A stretch of 64,000 nucleotides of DNA from Treponema sp. (GTDB taxonomy: Bacteria > Spirochaetota > Spirochaetia > Treponematales > Treponemataceae): positions 68,976 to 132,975 of the forward strand of contig JAEDCY010000003.1 in assembly GCA_016293915.1 (NCBI GenBank), written 5' to 3'. The notes beneath the pieces are model-generated. The model did no database searches. It saw only the letters and a program-made list of their open reading frames with translations, and had not been told where the DNA came from. This document shows positions 7,294-17,178 of the stretch, piece after piece. The first letter of the stretch is position 1. Each line of letters opens with the position of its first letter. The translations under genes were made by a program, and so were the position numbers.

Positions 7294-8277
7294 TTAGTTT
7301 GTTGTATTAGAAACAGATGACTGTACGCTAACCTGTGCCTGAAGTCTCTGTTCCACAGCCTCTTTCTGAGTAGCGGCAGTTTCAGCGGTCTTCTGTTCAG
7401 CAGCAGCTTTTTTTGCAGCTGCTTCAGCTTCTGCTTTTTCAGCCGCAGCCTTGTTATTAATCTGATTCTGAATCAGTTGTTTCTGATAAGAAGTAATATA
7501 ACTGTTTATATGAAACTTATAAGTCATAGGAATTTCATCTGGAATGAATTCTATATGAACAATAGAAATATCCTTTCGACCAGGTAAGAAATCAGAATTC
7601 TTTATTACTCCCTTCAGAGAGATTTTTTCATTTGTGTCAATAAAAAATAATCGCAAATCTACTGCCTTATTCTCAAGGAACTTTGGAATTCCAACAAGCA
7701 TAGCTTTAGCTCCACCAAAAGACAAATCCTTAAGGATACACTTTCTTGGAACTCCCGTAATGAAAATATAAGATTCTTCTTTAGGTATATTCAAAAGACG
7801 TAAAGAATTTTCATTAATTGCAATTCTTTCTTCTTTACGATTCTGGAAATTTTCATTTACTTCTATGAATTCCCCGATTCGTAAAATTAAGTCATCCGGC
7901 GGACGCTGAGTAAAGCTTAATGTGAGCATTGCAAGTTCATTAGACCCCTGGAATGGTTTAATTTCAAGTACACTGCAATTTACTGAAAATTGAATTGGCT
8001 CATTATTCTGATCAAAAAAACAATAACGAATACTTATAGGAGCCGTTCTATTCTTCTGAATTGTTGTATAAATTCCACTTGAGGTACCAATAATAACCTT
8101 AGCCTGCTGTAAAGAAGAAGAGTTAATAATGCAAGGCCACTGCCCACCATTACTTTTGAGATAAATCTGTCTTGGATCTATACGAAGGGACTTAAGATTT
8201 GCTTTTGTAAAAACAATTTCCTTATCACGATAATAATCATAATATCTGGAAATATGATGACTAGTTGCTACGCTCAT
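7294..8277 (-). CDS. PilZ-domain protein (probable c-di-GMP effector)
   Basis: The c-di-GMP-binding signature is visible. An Arg-rich RKEERIAI precedes the long insert, and DLSFGGAKAML supplies the D-x-S-x-x-G motif at about residues 185-195. An N-terminal YcgR-N-like beta domain (about 1-130) precedes the PilZ barrel (about 140-255). The C-terminus (about 265-320) is a highly charged Ala/Glu/Lys coiled-coil tail. The first Arg of the usual R-x3-R is spaced R-K-E-E-R, which fits. It is the first gene of a two-gene unit with the TPR protein. Confidence 0.85.
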   Translation of the reverse strand: MSVATSHHISRYYDYYRDKEIVFTKANLKSLRIDPRQIYLKSNGGQWPCIINSSSLQQAKVIIGTSSGIYTTIQKNRTAPISIRYCFFDQNNEPIQFSVNCSVLEIKPFQGSNELAMLTLSFTQRPPDDLILRIGEFIEVNENFQNRKEERIAINENSLRLLNIPKEESYIFITGVPRKCILKDLSFGGAKAMLVGIPKFLENKAVDLRLFFIDTNEKISLKGVIKNSDFLPGRKDISIVHIEFIPDEIPMTYKFHINSYITSYQKQLIQNQINNKAAAEKAEAEAAAKKAAAEQKTAETAATQKEAVEQRLQAQVSVQSSVSNTTN

Positions 8278-8286
8278 TGACTATTA

Positions 8287-8315
8287 ATTATATTTCAACT
8301 TCCCGTTTCTTTCAA
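8287..8315 (-). promoter_or_regulatory. Promoter of the PilZ-TPR unit with a near-absent 5' leader
   Basis: On the minus strand: -35 TTGAAA (8310-8315), a 17-bp spacer and -10 TATAAT (8287-8292). The ATG at 8277 begins after only 9 more nt. The predicted 5' leader is about 2-3 nt, with no room for a Shine-Dalgarno site. Confidence 0.75.
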
Positions 8316-8326
8316 GGCAATAGAAC

Positions 8327-8359
8327 AAAAAAAAAACCGTCACCCACAGATGACGGTTT
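8327..8359 (-). terminator. Intrinsic terminator of the ribosomal-protein block
   Basis: On the minus strand AACCGTCA-tctgtggg-TGACGGTT is followed by a run of about ten T. It lies 25 nt after the last gene of the S10-spc-alpha series and is the first strong terminator on the minus strand after secE. Confidence 0.9.
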
Positions 8360-8383
8360 ACAAAGTTTGTAAAAAAACAGAAC

Positions 8384-8632
8384 TTACTCAGCAGCTTCAG
8401 CTGGAGTCTCGTCTGCAGCAGCAGCTTCTTCTGCAGCTGGCTTTGCTTTTCTTGCTTCTACGCGAGCTTCATTCTTGAGCTTAGCGTTGCAGAACTTACA
8501 AACATTTACAGTCTGACCATTAATTTCCTTTTCCCAAAGAACTTTAATATCTGTTTTTCCACAGATAGCACAAGTTCCTCTTCCGTGTGCAGGTAATGAT
8601 CGAATTCCAGATCCACGATGGTTCTTTGACAT
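8384..8632 (-). CDS. Small zinc-ribbon protein at the end of the alpha operon
   Basis: The 82-residue protein has four Cys in two pairs, CAICGK (residues 21-26) and CKFCNA (45-50), forming a likely zinc ribbon between a basic N-terminus (MSKNHRGSGIRSLPAHGRG) and an Ala/Glu-rich acidic tail. It starts 11 nt after the rplQ stop and is followed by the operon terminator, so it is co-expressed with ribosomal proteins. I do not recognise a named family. A ribosome- or RNA-associated role is only an inference from context and charge. Confidence 0.8.
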   Translation of the reverse strand: MSKNHRGSGIRSLPAHGRGTCAICGKTDIKVLWEKEINGQTVNVCKFCNAKLKNEARVEARKAKPAAEEAAAADETPAEAAE

Positions 8633-8643
8633 ATCGAACTCCT

Positions 8644-9132
8644 TTAGTTAGCTGGAGCTTCTTCTTTCTTTTCAGAAGCTTTCTTTGCAGGTGCTTTCTT
8701 AGCAGCAGGCTTTTTAGCCTTTGGTGCATCAGCCTTCTTAGCAGGCTTTTTCTCTTCAGACTTTTCAGCGTCAAGCTTATAGTCAACCAACTCAAGAATT
8801 ACAACATCTGCAGCATCACCCTGACGATATCCAAGCTTAAGAACACGTGTATAACCACCGTTTCTTTCCTTCATGCGAGGACCAATCTCTGTGAAAAGCT
8901 TATTCAAAATCTTTTCATCCTGAATAAACTTTGCAGCTTCACGACGATTGTGTACAGTATCTTCTTTTGCTCTTGTAATGAGCTTTTCAGCAGATTTTCT
9001 TACTTCAAGAGCCTTTGATTTAGTTGTAGTAATACGCTCATATCTGAAGAGCGAAGTTACCATATTGCGTGACATAGCACGACGATGTGCTGTTGTACGT
9101 GAAAGCGGATTAAAACCATTTCTATGATTCAT
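8644..9132 (-). CDS. rplQ: 50S ribosomal protein L17
   Basis: The L17 fold occupies residues 1 to about 120 ([42 protein letters not shown]). An extra tail of about 40 residues is made of Lys/Ala/Pro repeats ([20 protein letters not shown]). Such a basic tail exceeds the usual bacterial length of about 120-130 and probably contacts rRNA. The start overlaps the end of rpoA by 11 nt. Confidence 0.97.
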   Translation of the reverse strand: MNHRNGFNPLSRTTAHRRAMSRNMVTSLFRYERITTTKSKALEVRKSAEKLITRAKEDTVHNRREAAKFIQDEKILNKLFTEIGPRMKERNGGYTRVLKLGYRQGDAADVVILELVDYKLDAEKSEEKKPAKKADAPKAKKPAAKKAPAKKASEKKEEAPAN

Positions 9133-10180
9133 CTGTTTCTTCCTTCTGCTTTATAATATTGGCAGCATTCTTCAGATGACTGTAATCTGTCATACCAAGT
9201 GTAAGATTCCACTCCTGGAGCTTTTCCTTGATTTCCTGCAGACTCTTCTTTCCAAAGTTTCTTGTCTTTGCAATGTCATCTTCAGTCTTCTTTGTTAATT
9301 CGCCGATTGTACGAATATTTGCATTCTTCAAACAATTTGATGAACGAACTGAAAGTTCAAGTTCCTCAACGGACATGTTAAGAACCTTGCTGATAATTTT
9401 ATCACCTTCATCACCGTCATCACCACCAGAAATTTCGCTGTCATTAAAGTTGATGAAAATCGAAAAATGATCTTTTGCAATTTTTGCAGCTTCACCAAGC
9501 GCATTTACAGGTGTAATTGTTCCATCAGTCCAAATTTCAAGAACAAGCTTATCGTAGTCATTTCTCTGACCTACACGACATGGCTCAATAGAATATTTTA
9601 CCTTTGGAACGGGAGTAAAAATGGCATCCATAGGAATTGTACCAACAACTTCTATGTAATGTTCATTCGTTTCAGCAGGTACGTATCCTCTACCAAGGTC
9701 AACCTGAATTTCAATATCAAGCTGAGCGCCTTCCATCATTGTAAAGATAACCTGATCTTTAGTCTTGATTTCAAGCTGTCCTTCCTTCGCAAAATCATCA
9801 CTCTTTACTACGCCAGGACCTTTGAACTCGTACTGAATAGTGTCTGATTCAACGTCTTCCGGCAAGCATAACCGTATCATCTTAAGACTATTGATGATTT
9901 CGAGTGTATCTTCAGCTACATTTGGAATTGCTTCAAATTCGCTTGAAATTACATGTGAAATACCACTTTCATCATAAGATGTAATACGGATAGAGGTAAT
10001 TGCATAACCTTGGATAGATGACAACAATACTCTTCTTAAAGTGTTTCCAACTGTTGTACCAAAACCTGTTTCAAACGGGTAGGCATAAAACTTTTGGTAA
10101 TTAGGATTGGTACTATCAATCGGTTCAAATGAAATACCTTTAGGTTTTTTGAAACCTTTAAGCAAGTTTTTGCGAGCCAT
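9122..10180 (-). CDS. rpoA: DNA-directed RNA polymerase alpha subunit
   Basis: The N-terminal dimerisation domain spans about residues 1-235 ([21 protein letters not shown] is the classical core-assembly motif). A short acidic linker follows ([10 protein letters not shown]). The C-terminal domain, about 265-340, carries the helix-hairpin-helix that binds UP elements and activators ([32 protein letters not shown]). At 352 residues it is slightly longer than usual. It sits between rpsD and rplQ in the standard alpha-operon order. Confidence 0.98.
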   Translation of the reverse strand: MARKNLLKGFKKPKGISFEPIDSTNPNYQKFYAYPFETGFGTTVGNTLRRVLLSSIQGYAITSIRITSYDESGISHVISSEFEAIPNVAEDTLEIINSLKMIRLCLPEDVESDTIQYEFKGPGVVKSDDFAKEGQLEIKTKDQVIFTMMEGAQLDIEIQVDLGRGYVPAETNEHYIEVVGTIPMDAIFTPVPKVKYSIEPCRVGQRNDYDKLVLEIWTDGTITPVNALGEAAKIAKDHFSIFINFNDSEISGGDDGDEGDKIISKVLNMSVEELELSVRSSNCLKNANIRTIGELTKKTEDDIAKTRNFGKKSLQEIKEKLQEWNLTLGMTDYSHLKNAANIIKQKEETDES

Positions 10181-10195
10181 CTAAACTCCTCTTTA

Positions 10196-10795
10196 TTATT
10201 TAGAATAATATTCAACAATAAGGTTCTCTTTAACTGCATAGTCAATGTCTGAACGTGCAGCCAAGCTTACAACCTTTCCAGTAAATTTTTCAGCATCTAC
10301 TTCAAGCCAGCCAGGAACAACTTTGTTATCGCTATTTGCAAGAACAATTGTTTTAATTCCAGCAGAAGCTCTGCTTTCTTCTTTGACAGAAATTACATCG
10401 CCTACCTTTACGAGGTAAGAAGGAATATCAACCTTCTTTCCATTTACTGTAATGTGACCATGACTTACCATCTGTCTAGCCTGCTGACGAGTCTTAGCGA
10501 ATCCCATTCTATAGATAACATTATCAAGACGAGATTCAAGAATCTGCAGCAAAACTTCACCAGTTACGCCAGTCTTTTTTGTAGCCATTACATAGTACTT
10601 GCGGAACTGCTTTTCGAGAACACCATAAATGAAGCGGAGCTTCTGCTTTTCTGTAAGCTGAAGACCGTACTCAGACTTCTTAGCGCGTCTAACTTCTTTC
10701 TGATTTCTCTTAGATTCCTTTGTATAACCCATTACAACAGGATTGATACCCAAGGCTTTACATCTCTTTAAGAGAGGCTGTGTGCTTTTACCCAT
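10196..10795 (-). CDS. rpsD: 30S ribosomal protein S4
   Basis: The 199-residue protein has the S4 RNA-binding domain at about residues 88-150 (RLDNVIYRMGFAKTRQQARQ, GHITVNGKKVDIPSYLVK). The N-terminus holds only one Cys, so this is the zinc-free form of S4. S4 is an early assembly protein and in other bacteria the translational repressor of its operon. It is spaced 15 nt from rpoA. Confidence 0.97.
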   Translation of the reverse strand: MGKSTQPLLKRCKALGINPVVMGYTKESKRNQKEVRRAKKSEYGLQLTEKQKLRFIYGVLEKQFRKYYVMATKKTGVTGEVLLQILESRLDNVIYRMGFAKTRQQARQMVSHGHITVNGKKVDIPSYLVKVGDVISVKEESRASAGIKTIVLANSDNKVVPGWLEVDAEKFTGKVVSLAARSDIDYAVKENLIVEYYSK

Positions 10796-10814
10796 AACGT
10801 ATTCTCCTTAAGAT

Positions 10815-11195
10815 TTACATGCGTCGAGTCTTACGAGGACGACAGCCATTGTGAGGAATTGGAGTAACATCAGAAATAGACTTTACTCTCAAGCCCATAG
10901 CACCAATAGAACGGATAGCATTTTCACGACCCATTCCTGGTCCCTTTACATACACGTGAACTTCACGCAAACCGTAACTAGCAGCCTTCTGAAGTGCTGT
11001 TTCAGCAACTGACTGAGCAGCAAATGGAGTAGATTTCTTTGCTCCACGGAATCCAAGTCCGCCTGAAGATGCCCAAGAAAGAGCATTTCCCTTCATATCT
11101 GTTACAGTTACGATAGTATTATTGAACGTAGCCTGGATGTAAATATTTCCTTCGTATACGCTCTTCTTTTCCTTTCGTTTTTTAACGGTAGCCAC
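10815..11195 (-). CDS. rpsK: 30S ribosomal protein S11
   Basis: The 126-residue protein has S11 signatures [34 protein letters not shown] and the C-terminal [14 protein letters not shown]. It belongs to the platform of the small subunit next to the mRNA exit. Spacing to the neighbours (19 and 16 nt) and individual Shine-Dalgarno sites fit a single operon. Confidence 0.98.
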   Translation of the reverse strand: MATVKKRKEKKSVYEGNIYIQATFNNTIVTVTDMKGNALSWASSGGLGFRGAKKSTPFAAQSVAETALQKAASYGLREVHVYVKGPGMGRENAIRSIGAMGLRVKSISDVTPIPHNGCRPRKTRRM

Positions 11196-11211
11196 TTACT
11201 TATCCTCCGCC

Positions 11212-11580
11212 TTATGCTTTCTTCTTGTTAGCAACAGTCTTCTTCTTACCCTTACGAGTACGTGCATTTGTACGAGTTCTCTGACCGCGTACTGGAAGAC
11301 CATGCTTGTGACGAAGACCACGATAGCAACCAATATCCATCAAGCGCTTCAAATTAAGACCGATTTCTGAACGGAGACGTCCTTCAGTCTTGTATTCAGC
11401 ATCCATGATTTCACGAATTCTTGCCAATTCATCCTGTGTAAGATCATTTGCCATTTTTGTAGGCTCAATCTTAGCTTTCTCGCAGATTTCTGCAGCTGAT
11501 GAACGACCAATACCATAAATATAAGTTAAAGCAACAACTGTGTGCTTATTAGGGATATCAACTCCCGCAATTCGAGCCAT
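11212..11580 (-). CDS. rpsM: 30S ribosomal protein S13
   Basis: The 122-residue protein starts [20 protein letters not shown] and has the helix-two-turn-helix ([15 protein letters not shown]), the conserved [16 protein letters not shown] and a basic C-terminal tail that reaches the P-site tRNA. It heads the alpha-operon part, after rpmJ. Confidence 0.98.
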   Translation of the reverse strand: MARIAGVDIPNKHTVVALTYIYGIGRSSAAEICEKAKIEPTKMANDLTQDELARIREIMDAEYKTEGRLRSEIGLNLKRLMDIGCYRGLRHKHGLPVRGQRTRTNARTRKGKKKTVANKKKA

Positions 11581-11597
11581 CTGTTTCTCCTTAAGCC

Positions 11598-11711
11598 TTA
11601 GCCCTGTCTCTGTTTATGTTTTGGGTTTGTACAAATGATACGGATAATACCATTTCTTTTAATAACCTTACACTTGTCACAGATAGGTTTTACACTGGTT
11701 CGTACTTTCAT
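11598..11711 (-). CDS. rpmJ: 50S ribosomal protein L36
   Basis: The reading frame from ATG at 11711 gives 37 residues, [20 protein letters not shown] then [17 protein letters not shown]. Ligands C11, C14, C27 and H32 form the zinc site, so this is the zinc-binding form. It lies 17 nt before rpsM, in the usual secY-rpmJ-rpsM position, 131 nt after secY. Confidence 0.97.
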   Translation of the reverse strand: MKVRTSVKPICDKCKVIKRNGIIRIICTNPKHKQRQG

Positions 11712-11842
11712 ATAAAAGCCCCCATGAGAATATTTTACCGAATCATAAGCACCTCGCAATGAGAGCAATTCGGTAACAGATAATATATCACATATTCCCA
11801 GTTCTTTTCTACTGCTAATTCACGAAATTCTCAGATTTTTTT

Positions 11843-13177
11843 CTAGAGACTTCGTGATCTGATTTTGCCCTTCTTTGTAAGTCCTTCATGGTGATGCATC
11901 TTAAGAAGTGCTTCAACCTGACTCATTGTATCAAGATCAACACCAATCAAAATGATAAGTGAAGTTCCTCCCATAAGCTGACTGATTGACTGTGGGAATC
12001 CAAACCAGCTCTGAATGAGGGTTGGAATAATAGCAATCAAAGCAAGGAACAATGCACCAGGTAATATAAGTCTATTCAATATTTTTGCAAGATACTCTTC
12101 TGTTTTATCTGTGCGTACATTCGGAATGGAGCCGCCGTTTTCACGAATGTTCTTTGCGATTTCAGTAGGGTTCAGGGTTACCTGAGTGTAGAAGTATGCA
12201 AAGAAGATAATAAGAGTAACAAGCAATATATTATACCAAATTCCGTTAGGAGTAAGAACTCTTGCGACAGAACCAAGCCATCTTGCAGAATTTTCTCCCT
12301 TTGCGACTGACTGAACAAACATCAAAGGCATTGTAAGAATTGAGTTTGCAAAAATCAAAGGAATAACATTTGAAGGGTTTACTTTGAAAGGAATATATGT
12401 GCTCTGTCCGCCATACATTTTTCTTCCTACAACACGTTTTGCATAGTGTACAGGAATCTTTCTCTGACCTGATTCTTCAAAAATTACCAGTCCGATAATT
12501 GCAATGAACATGATGATTACAAGGATAACAAACACAAGCTGAATCTCGCCTGCTTTTACTTTCTGTGAAAGCTCAACAATTGCATTAGGTAATCGGGCTA
12601 CGATACCTGCAAAAATCATCATTGAAATACCATTTCCAATACCACGAGCTGTAATCTGGTCGCCTAACCAAACTGTAACCATAGAACCAGTTGTAACAGT
12701 TACAAGGAAAAGAGCCTTAAAAGCCATCTTATTCTCGATAACGATACAACCAGGGATACTGTTTGCATAAACAGACATACCCCAGGCCTGGATAACACAG
12801 ACAATGATTGTTCCGATACGTGTATAATGAGCAATCTTTCTCTGGCCACCATCTTCCTGAGATATACGTTTAAGTGACGGGAAAATAATCACAGCAAGCT
12901 GCATAATAATCTGCATAGAGATATAAGGCATTACACCAAGCATCAAGATAGAGAAGTTAGAGAAAGCTCCTCCTACGAAGAAGTCCATGTAACTGGCGAA
13001 TGCATTCTTATTCTGCGCAGCTAAATCGTCAAAGTATTTAATAAGAACATTTGCATCAATTCCTGGTACTGTAAGAACAGATCCCAAACGGAAGACTGCC
13101 AGAATCAGGAAAGTAAAGAACAAACGGTCTCTTATTTCTTTAACTTTAAACATATTTATAATTGGATTGCTTGCCAT
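11843..13177 (-). CDS. secY: Protein translocase subunit SecY
   Basis: The 444-residue integral membrane protein has ten predicted helices and forms the Sec channel with SecE. Visible signatures: FRLGSVLTVPGIDAN near the N-terminus, the plug and first-helix region GGAFSNFSILMLGVMPYIS (about residues 68-86), the cytoplasmic loop RKIPVHYAKRVVGRKMYGGQ (about 248-267) that docks SecA and the ribosome, and LMGGTSLIILIGVDLDT near the C-terminus. It lies between rplO and rpmJ, the standard spc-operon site; adk and map do not follow. Confidence 0.98.
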   Translation of the reverse strand: MASNPIINMFKVKEIRDRLFFTFLILAVFRLGSVLTVPGIDANVLIKYFDDLAAQNKNAFASYMDFFVGGAFSNFSILMLGVMPYISMQIIMQLAVIIFPSLKRISQEDGGQRKIAHYTRIGTIIVCVIQAWGMSVYANSIPGCIVIENKMAFKALFLVTVTTGSMVTVWLGDQITARGIGNGISMMIFAGIVARLPNAIVELSQKVKAGEIQLVFVILVIIMFIAIIGLVIFEESGQRKIPVHYAKRVVGRKMYGGQSTYIPFKVNPSNVIPLIFANSILTMPLMFVQSVAKGENSARWLGSVARVLTPNGIWYNILLVTLIIFFAYFYTQVTLNPTEIAKNIRENGGSIPNVRTDKTEEYLAKILNRLILPGALFLALIAIIPTLIQSWFGFPQSISQLMGGTSLIILIGVDLDTMSQVEALLKMHHHEGLTKKGKIRSRSL

Positions 13178-13190
13178 GTTCTACTCCGCC

Positions 13191-13673
13191 TTATTTTGCT
13201 TCTTCAGCAGATGCTTCAGCAGTTTTTACTGAACCACCAGCCTTTTCGATTTTTGCTTTAGCAGATTCAGAAACTTTGTCAACAACAACGTTCAATTTCT
13301 TTGTAACTTCGCCGTTTCCAAGAATCTTTACGAGTGGATTACTCTTCAAAGAAAGGAATCCCTTTTCTGCGAGAGCAGCCTTATCTACAGTAGCACCATC
13401 ATCGAATTTTGCATCAAGCAATTCTACATTGATACAAACGTATTCTTTCTTGAAAGGATAGTTTGAGAAACCTTTACGAGCGATACGTCTGTAAAGAGGC
13501 ATCTGTCCGCCTTCAAATCCTACATAAGGACCAGCCTTACCAGAACGTGACTGCTGACCTTTATTACCCTTACCAGCAGTTGTACCGAGTCCAGAAGAAG
13601 AACCACGACCAACACGCTTAGGATTTTTGTTAGCACCCTGAGGAGCGCTAAGAATTGGATTGTATTCTGCCAT
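13191..13673 (-). CDS. rplO: 50S ribosomal protein L15
   Basis: The 160-residue protein has the Gly/Arg-rich N-terminal extension GRGSSSGLGTTAGKGNKGQQ and the GFEGGQMPLYRRIARKGF core. The C-terminal tail ends in an Ala/Glu-rich stretch (KTAEASAEEAK), slightly longer than usual. The start is 1 nt after the rpmD stop. Confidence 0.97.
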   Translation of the reverse strand: MAEYNPILSAPQGANKNPKRVGRGSSSGLGTTAGKGNKGQQSRSGKAGPYVGFEGGQMPLYRRIARKGFSNYPFKKEYVCINVELLDAKFDDGATVDKAALAEKGFLSLKSNPLVKILGNGEVTKKLNVVVDKVSESAKAKIEKAGGSVKTAEASAEEAK

Positions 13674-13674
13674 T

Positions 13675-13857
13675 TTAGATCTCCTCTACCTTTACCAAGT
13701 GTGATACAGCAGCAACCATACCGCGAATAGCGTCTGTGTCTGGGAGAGTGTTAGAAGAAGAAATCTTCTTAAGTCCAAGACTGCGAACAGTTGCCTTTTT
13801 CTCAGGCTTCTGTCCGATTACGCTTTTAATTAATGTAACTTTCAACTGTTTAGCCAT
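13675..13857 (-). CDS. rpmD: 50S ribosomal protein L30
   Basis: The 60-residue, single-domain L30 has [19 protein letters not shown] and the conserved [19 protein letters not shown]. It is in the rpsE-rpmD-rplO order of the spc operon, 3 nt after rpsE. Confidence 0.97.
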   Translation of the reverse strand: MAKQLKVTLIKSVIGQKPEKKATVRSLGLKKISSSNTLPDTDAIRGMVAAVSHLVKVEEI

Positions 13858-13860
13858 ACA

Positions 13861-14376
13861 TTAACCCCACAACTCGTCAAGAGTTTTACCTCTATTGGCA
13901 GCAACCTTCTTAGCATCCATAAGCTTTGAGATAGCATCGAATGTAGCACGTACTACATTAACTGCTGAGTTAGAACCCAAAGACTTAGACTGAACGTCTG
14001 TTGCACCAGCTGCATCCATAATTGCACGTACAGTACCACCAGCGATAATTCCAGTACCGGAACAAGCTGGCTTAAGCAATACTTCAGAACTCTTGTATTT
14101 TCCAATGATTTCGTGTGGCAAAGTGCCGTTCTTCATAGGAATTACAACAAGATTTCTCTTTGCACGATCAATACTCTTCTTAATAGCTTCAGATACGTCA
14201 TTAGCTTTACCAAGTCCGTATCCTACGCGACCTTTTCCATCTCCAACAACAGTAAGAGCAGAGAAAGACATACGACGTCCACCCTTTACAGTCTTACAGG
14301 TTCTGTTAAGAGTTACGAGTTTTTCTACAAACTCCTTCTCTTTTGGATCTTTATCAAAGTTTTTCTGATGTTCCAT
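13861..14376 (-). CDS. rpsE: 30S ribosomal protein S5
   Basis: The 171-residue protein has the N-terminal double-stranded-RNA-binding fold (FVEKLVTLNRTCKTVKGGRR; FSALTVVGDGKGRVGYGLGK) and the C-terminal domain (GTGIIAGGTVRAIMDAAGAT). Lys/Arg residues of the decoding-fidelity loop (VKGGRRMSF) are wild-type in appearance, with no spectinomycin-resistance-like deletion. Confidence 0.98.
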   Translation of the reverse strand: MEHQKNFDKDPKEKEFVEKLVTLNRTCKTVKGGRRMSFSALTVVGDGKGRVGYGLGKANDVSEAIKKSIDRAKRNLVVIPMKNGTLPHEIIGKYKSSEVLLKPACSGTGIIAGGTVRAIMDAAGATDVQSKSLGSNSAVNVVRATFDAISKLMDAKKVAANRGKTLDELWG

Positions 14377-14384
14377 AATAACTC

Positions 14385-14747
14385 CTAGAATTCGATACCA
14401 GCTTTACGGGCACCATCAGCGAAAGCTTTTACAACACCATGGTACAAGTAACCATTTCTGTCGAAAACAACTTTAGAGATGTTCTTTTCCTTAAGGCGTG
14501 AACCAAAAGCTTCACCGAGCTTTGCAGCACCTTCAGCATTAGGCTTAATTGCTGCAAATTCTTTTTCCAAAGTTGAAATTGAAGCTAAAGTTTTTCCTTC
14601 ATTATCATCAATTACCTGTACTGAAATGTTCTTATTACTGCGTGTGATAGACATTCTAGGTCTTTCTGCAGTTCCGAAAAGTGACTTACGGATATGAATC
14701 TTTCTGTGCAAGCGTTTTCTGTTTTTATCGTTCATTTTCTTAAACAT
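14385..14747 (-). CDS. rplR: 50S ribosomal protein L18
   Basis: The 120-residue 5S rRNA-binding protein has a basic N-terminus ([20 protein letters not shown]), [20 protein letters not shown] and the C-terminal [20 protein letters not shown]. It is in standard rplF-rplR-rpsE order. Confidence 0.98.
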   Translation of the reverse strand: MFKKMNDKNRKRLHRKIHIRKSLFGTAERPRMSITRSNKNISVQVIDDNEGKTLASISTLEKEFAAIKPNAEGAAKLGEAFGSRLKEKNISKVVFDRNGYLYHGVVKAFADGARKAGIEF

Positions 14748-14758
14748 ATAGCTTCACC

Positions 14759-15298
14759 TTATTTAACACCAGTCTTACCGACTTTACGTCTGATAACTTC
14801 TGTCTCATAGCGGATACCCTTTCCTTTGTAAGGTTCAGGCTTGCGCAATTTACGAATCTGAGAACAGAATTCTCCAACCAACTGCTTGTCGATACCTGTT
14901 ACAGTCAATTTTCCATCTGGAGTTGCAACAACTGTAAGTCCGTCAGGAATGATTGCAATGTAGTCACTTGAGTAACCCAGGTTCATTACAAGTTCTTTAC
15001 CTTTTACTTCTGCACGGTAACCAACACCAGTAATTACAAGTGTTTTTGTGAATCCATCAGTAACACCCTTTACCATGTTGTTGATAAGGCTTCTGTAAAG
15101 TCCATGATAAGCATTAGTCTGCTTAGCATCGTTCTTAGTTGTAAGAAGAACTTCGCTTCCTTCAATTTTAATTTCGATTTCATCATGGAAACTCTGCTTG
15201 AGTTCGCCTTTTGGTCCTTTTACAGAAATAAGACCATTTGCTACTGTAACTGTAACGCCTGCTGGAATAGCAACAGGAAGCTTACCTACTTTAGACAT
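14759..15298 (-). CDS. rplF: 50S ribosomal protein L6
   Basis: The 179-residue protein has two L6 repeats: [19 protein letters not shown] at the start and the second domain ending [20 protein letters not shown] (the L6 signature at about 152-171). It binds 23S rRNA near the sarcin-ricin loop. Confidence 0.98.
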   Translation of the reverse strand: MSKVGKLPVAIPAGVTVTVANGLISVKGPKGELKQSFHDEIEIKIEGSEVLLTTKNDAKQTNAYHGLYRSLINNMVKGVTDGFTKTLVITGVGYRAEVKGKELVMNLGYSSDYIAIIPDGLTVVATPDGKLTVTGIDKQLVGEFCSQIRKLRKPEPYKGKGIRYETEVIRRKVGKTGVK

Positions 15299-15313
15299 TT
15301 CTTCCTCCTCCTA

Positions 15314-15712
15314 TTACCAAACAGTACATACTAATTCGCCACCAACCATCTTTTCAGAAGCTTTCTTACCAGTTGTTACACCAGCAGAAGTTGAAACGAT
15401 GATTGTACCATATCCGTTATAAACACGTGGCAAATCTTTGTAGCCAGAATAAACACGGCGACCTGGTGTAGAAATTTTCTTAACACCATGGATTACCGGA
15501 TTATTATCATCATCATATTTCAAGAAAATACGAAGTGTGTTCTTTCCTTCTTCCTGAATCTTCTTAAAGTTTTTGATGTATCCTTCTGTCTTGAGAATCT
15601 TAACGATTTCAAGCTTAAGTTTTGATGCAGGAACATCTACTTTCTCGTGGCGGGCCATAGCCGCATTACGAACCTTTGTGAGCATGTCTGCTACTGGATC
15701 TGATGCACTCAT
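15314..15712 (-). CDS. rpsH: 30S ribosomal protein S8
   Basis: The 132-residue protein has [20 protein letters not shown] at the N-terminus and the C-terminal signature [20 protein letters not shown]8 is the spc-operon autoregulator in enterobacteria; whether that holds here is not visible. It is 15 nt from rplF. Confidence 0.98.
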   Translation of the reverse strand: MSASDPVADMLTKVRNAAMARHEKVDVPASKLKLEIVKILKTEGYIKNFKKIQEEGKNTLRIFLKYDDDNNPVIHGVKKISTPGRRVYSGYKDLPRVYNGYGTIIVSTSAGVTTGKKASEKMVGGELVCTVW

Positions 15713-15721
15713 TTCTATCTC

Positions 15722-15907
15722 CTACCAACTAGATTTTGTTACGCCAGGAAGCTGGCCTTCGCTTGCCAATTTGCGGAAGCAGATACGACACATCTTAAAC
15801 TTACGCAAATATCCACGTGGACGACCGCAAATCTGACAGCGATTGTACTGTCTTGTTGCATACTTAGGTTTGCGGGCTGCTTTAATTAACAATGATTTCT
15901 TTGCCAT
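15722..15907 (-). CDS. rpsN: 30S ribosomal protein S14, zinc-binding type
   Basis: The 61-residue short form has two CxxC pairs ([10 protein letters not shown] and CRICFRKLA), i.e. the zinc-containing C+ paralogue type. It is in standard rplE-rpsN-rpsH order. L36, L33 and L24 in this window are also Cys-rich, so the operon relies on zinc-containing versions. Confidence 0.97.
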   Translation of the reverse strand: MAKKSLLIKAARKPKYATRQYNRCQICGRPRGYLRKFKMCRICFRKLASEGQLPGVTKSSW

Positions 15908-15914
15908 ACTTCAC

Positions 15915-16466
15915 CTACTTGCGGAAAGGCATATTGAACTTTGTAAGAAGTGACTTAGCTTCAGCATCAGTATTTGCACTTGTTACAAAAGTGATATTCA
16001 TACCAGCAATCTTTGTAATCTTATCAAAGTCGATTTCTGGGAATATCAACTGCTCAGTAATACCAACAGAGAAATTTCCGTGTCCGTCAAAACCAGTTGC
16101 TTTGATTCCGCGGAAATCCTTAATACGTGGGAACGCAACATTAATGAGACGATCAAGGAACTCATACATAATGTCACCACGCAATGTTACCATTGCACCC
16201 ACTTCATTGCCCTCACGCAATTTGAAGTTAGCGATACTCTTCTTTGCCTTTGTCTTAACAGCCTTCTGACCTGTTATTGCGGTCAAGTCAGCTACTGCGG
16301 CATCAAGGAGTTTCTTATTTGTGAGAGCTTCACCAACACCCATACTTACAACAATCTTCTTAATTGCAGGAATCTGCATCGGAGTTGTATAGCTGAACTC
16401 TTTCATAAGAGCCGGTGCGATTTCGTCTTTATAGACTTTCTTAAGCCGAGGTACGTAATTTGCCAT
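15915..16466 (-). CDS. rplE: 50S ribosomal protein L5
   Basis: The 183-residue protein starts [15 protein letters not shown] and has [40 protein letters not shown] and [21 protein letters not shown]5 binds 5S rRNA in the central protuberance. The ATG shares a base with the rplX stop (TAATG), indicating translational coupling. An upstream in-frame ATG at 16484 would add an atypical N-terminus and lies inside rplX. Confidence 0.97.
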   Translation of the reverse strand: MANYVPRLKKVYKDEIAPALMKEFSYTTPMQIPAIKKIVVSMGVGEALTNKKLLDAAVADLTAITGQKAVKTKAKKSIANFKLREGNEVGAMVTLRGDIMYEFLDRLINVAFPRIKDFRGIKATGFDGHGNFSVGITEQLIFPEIDFDKITKIAGMNITFVTSANTDAEAKSLLTKFNMPFRK

Positions 16467-16780
16467 TACAGAACATCTCCACATTTACGACATACACGAA
16501 CTTTCTTGTCGCCGTCCAATTTATAACCAATCTTTGTAGCACCGCATTTTTTACATACGATTGCTACATTTGAAATATTAAGAGGAGCTTCGATCTCAGC
16601 GATACCGCCCTGATCCTGCTGACTCTTCTTTTTCATTGCCTTCTTTACGATATTTACACCAGAAACAACAACACGTTCTTTCTTGAGGTCAACGCGAACA
16701 ACTTCTCCACGCTTTCCCTTATCTTTTCCGGCAATTACTTCTACTGTATCGTTCTTGCGGATTTTTGATTTAGTCAACAT
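16466..16780 (-). CDS. rplX: 50S ribosomal protein L24 with C-terminal zinc-ribbon Cys pairs
   Basis: The 104-residue protein has the KOW domain at residues 5-60 ([20 protein letters not shown]) and the L24 tail. The tail contains CKKC and CRKC pairs (about residues 78-100), a zinc ribbon seen in only some bacterial L24 proteins. ATG 16780 has AAGGAG 8 nt upstream; an ATG two codons earlier is too close to that site. Confidence 0.95.
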   Translation of the reverse strand: MLTKSKIRKNDTVEVIAGKDKGKRGEVVRVDLKKERVVVSGVNIVKKAMKKKSQQDQGGIAEIEAPLNISNVAIVCKKCGATKIGYKLDGDKKVRVCRKCGDVL

Positions 16781-16792
16781 ATTCATTACTCC

Positions 16793-17161
16793 TTAAAGAA
16801 CTTCCGGAGCGAGTGAAATGATCTTCATAAAGTCCATATCACGAAGCTCGCGAGCTACAGGTCCGAAAATACGCTTTCCCTTAGGGTTCTTGCTATCGTC
16901 AACGATAACACAAGCGTTATCATCAAAACGAATGTAAGTTCCGTCTGGGCGACGGTATTCTTTTGCCTGACGTACAATTACAGCTTTTTCAATTGTACCC
17001 TTTTTGATAGTAGATGTAGGAATTGCATCCTTAATAGCTACTACTACGATATCGCCGATACCAGCGTATCTGCGATGTGAACCGCCGATAACCTTAATAC
17101 ACTGAGCAATTTTAGCTCCAGAGTTATCAGCAACTGTCATACATGACTGCATCTGAATCAT
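16793..17161 (-). CDS. rplN: 50S ribosomal protein L14
   Basis: The 122-residue protein starts [20 protein letters not shown] and has the L14 signature [20 protein letters not shown] and a C-terminal [20 protein letters not shown]. It forms part of the subunit interface. GGAG lies 8 nt before the ATG. Confidence 0.98.
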   Translation of the reverse strand: MIQMQSCMTVADNSGAKIAQCIKVIGGSHRRYAGIGDIVVVAIKDAIPTSTIKKGTIEKAVIVRQAKEYRRPDGTYIRFDDNACVIVDDSKNPKGKRIFGPVARELRDMDFMKIISLAPEVL

Positions 17162-17178
17162 AATTTTAACTCCTTCGC

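Noticed and set aside
8587..9018. 143-residue frame opposite rplQ
   Set aside because: Phe/Ser/Leu-rich antisense of the Lys/Ala-rich rplQ tail; no start signal.
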